NCBI GenBank assembly: GCA_910586285.1 | Contig: CAJUGR010000061.1 | Span: forward strand, 1 to 11,635 | DNA: 11,635 bases | Source of the DNA: an uncultured Erysipelotrichaceae bacterium | GTDB lineage: Bacteria; Bacillota_I; Bacilli_A; Erysipelotrichales; Erysipelotrichaceae | Direction: 5' to 3' | In this document: piece by piece, positions 7,053 to 11,635 of the stretch | Numbering within the stretch: the first letter of the stretch is position 1 | How the letters are laid out: the number at the start of each line of letters is the position of its first letter | Notes under the pieces: generated by a model | What the model saw: the letters and a program-made list of their open reading frames with translations, nothing else | What the model was told of the DNA's origin: nothing | The model's database searches: none | Translations under genes and position numbers: made by a program

Positions 7053-8000
7053 TTATTCTCCCTTCTTAATATTGGGATAAGCACGAATGATTCTCATATC
7101 TCCTTTGATCGTAATTTCTTTACAAGCTGCGGGAACCAATAAACTCTGTAAATACTTCAACTCCATTTCTTCTCCCTCAAATAACAAACTACCGCTACCG
7201 CGCACCACATGTAAAACACTGAAGCAATCTTCATTGTAAAGTGTCTTTTCTTTCTCAATATCCATTAACTCAACCGTATAGCGAGGGGTAGAAACCAATA
7301 CTTCTTTCTCATAGCGCTGATCGATCGGATGATGAATAACTTCGGATGCCGCTTCTAAATTTAAGATATCCATACCCTTTTTTAAATGCAGCTGTCGGGG
7401 ATTACCATCGGCGTCCGTTCGTTCATAATCATACAGACGATAAGTCACATTGCTGTTATTGGCAATTTCCAAAATGGTGATTCCGCCACCCAACGCGTGT
7501 AATTCACCGGATTCAATTTGAATGAAATCGCCCGGGCGCACCGGATGATATTTCATCTTATATACGATGTCTTTGTTCTCAATCGCTTTTAGCACTTCTT
7601 CCTTGCTTTTGGCGTTTGTTCCTGCTATCAAGGTCGCTCCCGGCATGGCATCGATCACATACCAGCTTTCGGTTTTACCAAGATCATTGTCATGCACCAA
7701 CGCATACTCATCGGTTGGATGATTTTGAATGGATAAACCTTCCTTGGCATCAGAAATTGCACAACGCAATAAATCATGTTTGGCGGCTTTTCCCAAGATT
7801 TCCTTTTCATGGGCGTCAATCGCTTCCTGCAGATTCATTCCTTTCAGTTCACCGTTTAATATGATATTACTGCCGTATGGATGTGCGCTGACTTCCCAAC
7901 TGGCTCCGATTCCTCTCTCCTTATCCCCTCTGATTTCCGGGATTCTGTTTCTGCCCCATACTGTTTGATCATACATTGGTTTTAACATAAATGGATACAT
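7053..8000 (-). CDS. manA: Mannose-6-phosphate isomerase, type I
   Basis: Zinc-dependent cupin isomerase interconverting mannose-6-phosphate and fructose-6-phosphate. Seen: PMYDQTVWG (8-16), SIQNHPTDEY with likely zinc ligands Gln92 and His94, GKTESWYVI with Glu111, GELHALGGGI with His168, and TYRLYDYERTD with the catalytic Arg188, followed by the RQLHL strand and a C-terminal cupin. At 315 residues it matches the short Firmicutes form. The zinc ligands are present, though the surroundings vary: QNHP replaces the usual QVHP, and the preceding LLRCAISDA is unusual for this family. The start at 8000 is fixed by AGGAGG 8 nt upstream. A longer open frame up to 8102 would run through a terminator and is rejected. 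First gene after the rpiR-manA terminator, it is followed at 3 bp by transketolase, linking mannose or fructose-6-P to the pentose phosphate pathway. Confidence 0.93.
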   Translation of the reverse strand: MYPFMLKPMYDQTVWGRNRIPEIRGDKERGIGASWEVSAHPYGSNIILNGELKGMNLQEAIDAHEKEILGKAAKHDLLRCAISDAKEGLSIQNHPTDEYALVHDNDLGKTESWYVIDAMPGATLIAGTNAKSKEEVLKAIENKDIVYKMKYHPVRPGDFIQIESGELHALGGGITILEIANNSNVTYRLYDYERTDADGNPRQLHLKKGMDILNLEAASEVIHHPIDQRYEKEVLVSTPRYTVELMDIEKEKTLYNEDCFSVLHVVRGSGSLLFEGEEMELKYLQSLLVPAACKEITIKGDMRIIRAYPNIKKGE

Positions 8001-8030
8001 ATTAAATTCCTCCTTATTCCTCTTATCTTT

Positions 8031-8036
8031 ATTATA
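8031..8036 (-). promoter_or_regulatory. Candidate manA operon promoter -10 box (TATAAT)
   Basis: A perfect TATAAT lies 15 nt after the T-run of the rpiR-manA terminator, with a predicted start near 8024 and a leader of about 24 nt to the manA ATG. The -35 region is a plain T-tract, so a regulator-assisted or weak promoter is likely if it is used at all. Confidence 0.45.
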
Positions 8037-8051
8037 AGCAAAAGAAAAAAC

Positions 8052-8110
8052 AAAAAAAACACTTGAAGCAAAGATTGAAATCACTATTTCACACAATTGC
8101 ATTCAAGTGT
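8052..8110 (-). terminator. Strong terminator between rpiR and manA
   Basis: The minus strand carries ACACTTGAA (8110-8102) and its exact complement TTCAAGTGT (8067-8059), a 9-bp stem followed by eight T's in a row counting the last stem base. Within the loop GCAA pairs with TTGC, and the 16-nt palindrome TGAAATAGTGATTTCA forms an inner hairpin, so the whole element can fold as one long rod. It ends rpiR transcripts or acts conditionally before manA. Confidence 0.85.
8076..8091. promoter_or_regulatory. Palindrome, possible RpiR-type operator
   Basis: TGAAAT-AGTG-ATTTCA is an exact 6-bp inverted repeat around a 4-nt centre, 40 bp upstream of the manA -10 box and next to the regulator's own gene. 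Dimeric RpiR-family proteins bind palindromes, so this is a candidate operator. It also lies in the loop of the terminator and could be only an RNA hairpin. No second copy was found by eye at the rpiR promoter. Confidence 0.3.
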
Positions 8111-8134
8111 TATTGCTTGAATTATTTATTTCAA
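8101..8134 (-). promoter_or_regulatory. Antiterminator-like arms upstream of the rpiR-manA terminator
   Basis: ATTCAAG (8122-8116) can pair with CTTGAAT (8107-8101), a 7-bp stem with an 8-nt loop. The second arm is also the 5' arm of the terminator stem, so the two hairpins exclude each other. A further upstream TTGAA (8134-8130) can pair with the first arm over 5 bp, which would free the terminator. The layout is that of an attenuator; the ligand, if any, is unknown. Confidence 0.4.
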
Positions 8135-8175
8135 AAGATGATAAGTTTTTAAACAGTTCTACTCCTGAAACAAGA

Positions 8176-9012
8176 TTAACCCGAATAAATATATTGATGC
8201 TTTGAGAAATTCTCATCATAATGCTCCTGATAAAGCCCGATATACAATAAGTCCAAAAGATACATCGTTGCGATATTGGATGAAAAACTGTACAGTTTAT
8301 CATTAGGATGTTCCTTATCACACATTAAAAGCTTACTGGCAGCATAAGGCATAAGCACTTTATTATGGGTGGAGGTAATCATAATAATGGATACGCCTCG
8401 CTCTTTCAATTCCGGTAATACGGCCGCAAACTGTTTGGAAGATTGTCCGGCATAACTGTTGATGATGAGGGCATCCTCATTCGTCAAAGTGACAGCTTCC
8501 AGTTTCCATTTATAAAGTGAAGCGGATATTCTTACATCCTTACCGATTTCCTTCAGTTGCGCATTAAACTTTTCGGCCATCTGGGTATTCATATTAGAAG
8601 TGAAAAAACAAATTTTCTTTGCTCTTTTCAATATTTGAATGGCTTTCTCCAATTCCTGAACATCAATGGCATGCTGAGTCAGTTCCAGACTTTCCGTATA
8701 GATTGCCAATAGGTTTTTACTAATGTCCATAATGGAATCCGAAGCCGTAAAAGGAAAATTGTAATCCACCGTATAGCTTTTCTCACTTCTGATATATTCC
8801 TGGGCAAGCTTAAGCCGAAGATCATCATAACACTTGATATCCAATTTGCGGCAAAAGCGATAAATCGTAGAGGAGGAAATAAACATTTCCTTTTTTAATG
8901 CTTCTTCATCCAATTCAATAATCTCTCTGCCATGTTCTATGATATATGTCCGCAGAATTTGTTCGCTTGGTGTCAAAGAAGTCATGAGTTTCATTCGATC
9001 CAATAATTTCAT
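8176..9012 (-). CDS. MurR/RpiR-family transcriptional regulator with SIS domain
   Basis: Predicted cytoplasmic DNA-binding regulator of sugar-phosphate genes. Seen: an N-terminal RpiR helix-turn-helix domain (about 1-75) with the recognition region FISSSTIYRFCRKLDI (44-59), then a sugar isomerase (SIS) fold (about 125-255) that in this family binds phosphosugars. Length is 278 residues, normal. The phosphosugar-binding loops are divergent: FFTSNMNTQMA (136-146) lacks the usual glycines, and SYAGQS (186-191) has Ala where SYSGES-like motifs have Ser. The start at 9012 has GGTGAT 6 nt upstream. A four-codon frame (MVIG) ends in TAATG, overlapping this start. Its position before manA and transketolase makes them the likely targets. 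The ligand cannot be told from sequence. Confidence 0.93.
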   Translation of the reverse strand: MKLLDRMKLMTSLTPSEQILRTYIIEHGREIIELDEEALKKEMFISSSTIYRFCRKLDIKCYDDLRLKLAQEYIRSEKSYTVDYNFPFTASDSIMDISKNLLAIYTESLELTQHAIDVQELEKAIQILKRAKKICFFTSNMNTQMAEKFNAQLKEIGKDVRISASLYKWKLEAVTLTNEDALIINSYAGQSSKQFAAVLPELKERGVSIIMITSTHNKVLMPYAASKLLMCDKEHPNDKLYSFSSNIATMYLLDLLYIGLYQEHYDENFSKHQYIYSG

Positions 9013-9072
9013 TATCCTATCACCATCGCCGCCTATTGTACAGCGATGTTCCTCCTTTTCCTTGCCACTCTT

Positions 9073-9081
9073 ATTATATCA
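9073..9081 (-). promoter_or_regulatory. Candidate extended -10 promoter of rpiR
   Basis: The minus strand reads TGATATAAT: an extended TGn followed by a perfect TATAAT, with no good -35. The predicted start near 9066 gives a leader of about 54 nt. That leader contains an AGGAGG at 9056-9051, which is 38 nt from the rpiR ATG and not followed by any start codon at normal distance. Confidence 0.55.
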
Positions 9082-9163
9082 TGTTCGCGCATATCTTTCT
9101 TTGAATCTGATGGTTCTGAAAGCATATTTCTTACCGTTATTTTCAAATTATATAAAATGGCAG

Positions 9164-9184
9164 AAAAAAAGCCCTTACGGACTT
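9164..9184 (-). terminator. Terminator after the 49-residue peptide gene
   Basis: AAGTCC pairs with GGGCTT (one G-U) around a GTAA loop, followed by a T-run continuing from the stem. The stem starts at the last base of the TAA stop codon. Compact and convincing; it separates the small gene from rpiR. Confidence 0.85.
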
Positions 9185-9333
9185 TATGCTTCAGCATCCA
9201 AATGATCTTCTGCGATCTTTTGTGTTTCTTGCGCTTTCTTTTTTCGATTGGCATACAACTTCATTCCACCGAATACACCTGCCACTGTTGCAATTGAAGC
9301 GACAATCACTTTGCTGATTTTCTTTTTCTTCAT
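9184..9333 (-). CDS. Small membrane-anchored peptide, 49 residues
   Basis: Function unknown. The protein opens with a lysine-rich segment (MKKKKISK), followed by one hydrophobic stretch (about residues 9-27, VIVASIATVAGVFGGMKLY). A basic patch (NRKKK) and a charged soluble tail ending HLDAEA complete it. This fits a single-pass membrane peptide or one with an uncleaved signal anchor. The gene is well framed: AGGAGG 7-8 nt before the ATG at 9333, an extended -10 promoter 30 nt upstream, and a terminator at its stop codon. It is therefore probably a real, separately transcribed gene. A longer frame up to 9402 has no ribosome binding site and would cross the promoter. I see no toxin-antitoxin partner or other clue to its role. 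Confidence 0.75.
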   Translation of the reverse strand: MKKKKISKVIVASIATVAGVFGGMKLYANRKKKAQETQKIAEDHLDAEA

Positions 9334-9361
9334 GATTATAACCTCCTGCCTGAATGACCAT

Positions 9362-9370
9362 ATTGTAGCA
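9362..9370 (-). promoter_or_regulatory. Extended -10 promoter of the 49-residue peptide gene
   Basis: The minus strand reads TGCTACAAT: an extended TGn motif with TACAAT (5 of 6 matches), 28 nt upstream of the ATG. No good -35 is visible, which is common for extended -10 promoters. The predicted start is near 9355. Confidence 0.55.
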
Positions 9371-9427
9371 CAATCAAAATGAAAAATACACTTATATTTC
9401 AATAATGTAATAATACCATCAATTTAC

Positions 9428-9447
9428 AAAACAGTGATTCTGCTTTT
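9428..9447 (-). terminator. Possible weak terminator after tatD
   Basis: AAAA-CAG with one bulged G pairs with CTGTTTT around an AATCA loop, a few bases after the tatD stop. The stem is AT-rich and the T-run is short, so termination may be partial. Confidence 0.35.
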
Positions 9448-9451
9448 ATCA

Positions 9452-10210
9452 TTACTTAAAAAGCTGTTCATAGTTTTTCTTCAGTTGCTCTTGTAATGCC
9501 GTAACCGATAAGTTGGTTATTTCTGCCAGTTTTTGTACGGTATGAACCATATACATCGGCTCATTACGCTGACCGCGATAAGGATGCGGGGTCAAATAAG
9601 GACAATCGGTTTCCGTCATGATGCGATGAAGCGGCAGTTGTGCCATGACTTGAGGAAGTCCGCGAGCATTTTTAAAGGTTAGCGGGCCACCTACCGATAT
9701 GTACAAATCCATTTTAATTGCTTCCAGTGCAGTTTCCAAACTGCCGGAAAAGCAATGTAAAATACCCGGTACTTTTTTATATTGCCGGCACAGATCCAGC
9801 GTATCCTTTGTCGCATCCCGCATGTGGATTAAAATCGGTTTCTGTATGGTGTTGGCCAATTCCATTTGTCGGATAAAAGCTTTCTTCTGTGTTTCCTTAT
9901 CCACATCATCCCAGTGGTAATCCAAGCCGATCTCTCCCACCGCAATAATGCGCTCATCACGAACAATCTGTTCCATTCCCTGAAAATCCTGTTCACTGAG
10001 ATCATAGAGATCGTTGGGATGGAATCCGGCCGCAATATCAATCCAATTATAGCGTTCCTTCAGCGCAAAAGCGCGTTCTACTTCTTTTTGATTCAAACAG
10101 ATGCAAAGGATTCGCTCCAGTCCGGCCGCTTTGGCACGTGCCAGAATTTCATCCGCCTGTTCATAGAGTTCATCACAAGTTAAATGTGCATGTGTATCAA
10201 TCATTCCCAT
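9452..10210 (-). CDS. TatD-family metal-dependent hydrolase (YcfH/YabD type)
   Basis: Predicted metal-dependent hydrolase of the TatD family, whose members show 3' DNA/RNA exonuclease activity. Physiological roles vary and are partly unsettled. Seen: the metal-binding DTHAH (5-9 from the chosen start), GEIGLDYHW, PILIHMRDA, LHCFSG, and TETDCPYLTPHPYRG near the C-terminus, the full set of TIM-barrel metal ligands. It has 252 residues, as expected. The start at ATG 10210 follows AGGAGG by 6 nt; a longer frame up to 10282 lies inside mnmE and is rejected. The ribosome binding site overlaps the TAG stop of mnmE (TAGGAGG), and the gap is 10 bp, so the two are co-transcribed. In other Bacillota the yabD homologue more often sits near metG and rnmV; the pairing with mnmE here is less usual. 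Confidence 0.94.
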   Translation of the reverse strand: MGMIDTHAHLTCDELYEQADEILARAKAAGLERILCICLNQKEVERAFALKERYNWIDIAAGFHPNDLYDLSEQDFQGMEQIVRDERIIAVGEIGLDYHWDDVDKETQKKAFIRQMELANTIQKPILIHMRDATKDTLDLCRQYKKVPGILHCFSGSLETALEAIKMDLYISVGGPLTFKNARGLPQVMAQLPLHRIMTETDCPYLTPHPYRGQRNEPMYMVHTVQKLAEITNLSVTALQEQLKKNYEQLFK

Positions 10211-10220
10211 ATTCGTCCTC

Positions 10221-11558
10221 CTATTTCCCAAGACAGAAATTAGAAAATAATGTATCCAATAAATCATCCCGATGATATTCACCGAGTATTTCTTTTAAAC
10301 TTTGATATGCCGCCTGCATATCAATTTCCACAAGATCAATTTGAATATCTTCTTGTAATGCTTTTTGTGCATTTTCCATATGGCGACGAGCCATATGGAT
10401 CAATCCGATCTGACGTTCATTATTAAGCAGTGGCTCATCTATCACCGCAGTATGTTGTTCATACTTCTGTACCAAAGCCTGAAGTAATTCCTCGATATCT
10501 TGATTCTTGGCACTGATATAGATACCGTCTTGATCGGCATGTTCTTTCATCAAATCACTTTTATTGTAAACGATCAGCCGCTCTTTATCTTTGGTCATTT
10601 CCAACAGCTTCTCATCATTCTCTCCCAGCGGCTTTCCACCATCCAATACCAATAAAATAAGCTGCGCACGCTCCATCGCCGCTTTGCTTTTTTCCATACC
10701 GATTTGTTCAATGGCATCCTCACTGTCTCGAATCCCTGCGGTGTCAATTAAATGCAAGGTGACACCTTCTAAACGAATACTGCCTTCTACGATATCGCGT
10801 GTTGTTCCTTCCACATCCGTCACAATCGCTTTTTCTTCTTCTAACAGCGCATTTAATAAACTGCTTTTACCGACATTCGGTTTGCCAATAATGGCGGTCT
10901 GTATTCCTTCTTTGATGATCGCTCCGCTTTCCGCCTTTTTAATAATTTCATTTATGCGAGCCAACCAATCGTTCACCTTTGGCAACAGAATCTCATTGCG
11001 AATCTGTTCAACATCATCGTATTCCGGATAGTCAATATTCACTTCAATATTGGCAATCATATCGAGTAATTCACTGATTAAAGGTTCCAACAGTTTTGCC
11101 ACACTGCCGCGAATGCCGTTGACTGCCATCCGTGCCTTTGTTTTATCATTGGCTTCGATCAGATCTAAGACAGCTTCTGCTTGAGTGAGATCAATTCTGC
11201 CATGAAGAAATGCGCGTTGGGTAAATTCTCCCGGCCGAGCCAATCTGGCACCGGCACTTAAAAGCATGGTTAGTACAGTTTTGGTTACATAACGCCCGCC
11301 GTGACAGTTAATTTCTACAACATCCTCGGCAGTAAAGGATTTTGGATTACGAAATAAGGAAACCAGAACTTCATCCACCGTCTCTCCTGTTGTCGGATCA
11401 CTAATATATCCATAGGTAATGGTATTGGCTGAGCATTTTTCCAAATCTTTGTCAAAGAGGGTATTAACGATAGAAATGGCATCTTCACCACTGATTCGAA
11501 TGATGGATATCGCACCATCTGCCAACGGCGTTGCGATTGCCGCAATCGTATCATTCAT
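10221..11558 (-). CDS. mnmE: tRNA U34 modification GTPase MnmE (TrmE)
   Basis: Potassium-activated GTPase that partners MnmG in wobble U34 modification of tRNAs. Seen: the N-terminal tetrahydrofolate-binding domain (about 1-118, with ARPGEFTQRAFLHGRIDL) and a helical domain. The inserted G domain has G1 GKPNVGKSS (225-233), switch region GTTRDIVEG (251-259), G3 DTAG (272-275), G4 NKSD (332-335) and a G5-like SAKN (349-352). The C-terminus is FCLGK; the family's invariant-Cys signature is usually CIGK, so this is a conservative change that keeps Cys and GK. It has 445 residues, slightly short of the usual 450-460 but complete. The ATG at 11558 has AGGAGG at 8 nt. The gene has its own strong promoter and leads a unit with tatD. 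In many Firmicutes mnmG follows directly; here it does not. Confidence 0.97.
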   Translation of the reverse strand: MNDTIAAIATPLADGAISIIRISGEDAISIVNTLFDKDLEKCSANTITYGYISDPTTGETVDEVLVSLFRNPKSFTAEDVVEINCHGGRYVTKTVLTMLLSAGARLARPGEFTQRAFLHGRIDLTQAEAVLDLIEANDKTKARMAVNGIRGSVAKLLEPLISELLDMIANIEVNIDYPEYDDVEQIRNEILLPKVNDWLARINEIIKKAESGAIIKEGIQTAIIGKPNVGKSSLLNALLEEEKAIVTDVEGTTRDIVEGSIRLEGVTLHLIDTAGIRDSEDAIEQIGMEKSKAAMERAQLILLVLDGGKPLGENDEKLLEMTKDKERLIVYNKSDLMKEHADQDGIYISAKNQDIEELLQALVQKYEQHTAVIDEPLLNNERQIGLIHMARRHMENAQKALQEDIQIDLVEIDMQAAYQSLKEILGEYHRDDLLDTLFSNFCLGK

Positions 11559-11587
11559 TACATCGCCCTCCTATCATTGAATATTGT

Positions 11588-11617
11588 ATCATAGAATCCA
11601 AAAAATCGCACTGTCAA
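11588..11617 (-). promoter_or_regulatory. mnmE promoter, consensus-like
   Basis: The minus strand has a perfect -35 TTGACA (11617-11612), an 18-nt spacer, and TATGAT (11593-11588, 5 of 6 matches). The predicted start near 11581 gives a leader of about 23 nt with AGGAGG before the mnmE ATG. The -35 box lies inside the loop and 3' arm of the upstream terminator, so the two signals share bases. Confidence 0.75.
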
Positions 11618-11633
11618 TTCCAGCGCGACTTTT
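11600..11633 (-). terminator. Terminator of the gene upstream of mnmE
   Basis: On the minus strand a 13-bp stem forms, with two G-U pairs: AAAAGTCGCGCTG against CAGTGCGATTTTT, with a 7-nt loop, ending in six T's. It ends an unseen gene beyond the window edge and isolates mnmE from it. Confidence 0.85.
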
Positions 11634-11635
11634 CA

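Noticed and set aside
8001..8102. Hydrophobic N-terminal extension of ManA that looks like a signal or membrane segment
   Set aside because: The extra codons read through the terminator T-run, which makes Phe and Val codons. The true start at 8000 has AGGAGG at proper distance.
10211..10282. 24-residue N-terminal extension of the TatD protein
   Set aside because: It lies within the 3' end of mnmE, and the start at 10210 has an ideal AGGAGG.
10591..11031. 146-codon plus-strand frame opposite mnmE
   Set aside because: Reverse-strand shadow of the MnmE G domain; no supporting signals.
11544..11558. MnmE C-terminal or N-terminal truncation suggested by its slightly short length
   Set aside because: Both ends are intact: a normal start with ribosome binding site and a complete C-terminal CxGK signature.
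1..11635. CRISPR array, tRNA or rRNA gene, insertion sequence, phage or defence genes
   Set aside because: No regularly spaced repeats, cloverleaf-like sequence, transposase motifs or attachment-site duplications could be seen on either strand.

Overview
The window is a bacterial chromosomal segment in which every supported gene lies on the minus strand, so transcription runs from high to low coordinates. Protein sequence style, strong AGGAGG ribosome binding sites, T-rich Rho-independent terminators, moderate G+C and split transketolase subunits point to a low-G+C Gram-positive (Bacillota). Erysipelotrichia is my best guess from the look of MnmG and its neighbours, but this is not proven.

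In transcription order: a terminator from an unseen upstream gene (about 11600-11633) carries the -35 box of the next promoter. Then come mnmE and tatD (10 bp apart), then a 49-codon membrane peptide with its own promoter and terminator. A sugar-phosphate cassette follows: an RpiR/SIS regulator, mannose-6-phosphate isomerase, the two halves of a split transketolase, and a frameshifted RmlD-like NAD(P)-dependent reductase. After about 330 bp of noncoding DNA comes the termination pair prfA (RF1) and prmC, whose stop and start overlap as TAATG. A palindromic terminator closes that pair, and mnmG, with its own promoter, runs to the window edge.

Functionally there are two themes. The housekeeping theme is translation: MnmE and MnmG jointly modify U34 of certain tRNAs, and PrmC methylates the GGQ glutamine of RF1. 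The accessory theme is carbon metabolism: ManA interconverts mannose-6-P and fructose-6-P, and transketolase moves two-carbon units between pentose and hexose phosphates. The RpiR-type protein probably senses a phosphosugar and controls them. The cassette sits between mnmE and mnmG, which are adjacent in many Firmicutes.

I found no CRISPR array, tRNA, rRNA, transposase, phage or defence gene. The most interesting signals are regulatory. One is a multi-arm, attenuator-like RNA structure between rpiR and manA, with an embedded palindrome that could be an operator. Another is the promoter element nested in a terminator upstream of mnmE. The third is the decaying reductase gene at the end of the sugar cassette. 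I see no clear evidence of a wholly new system.
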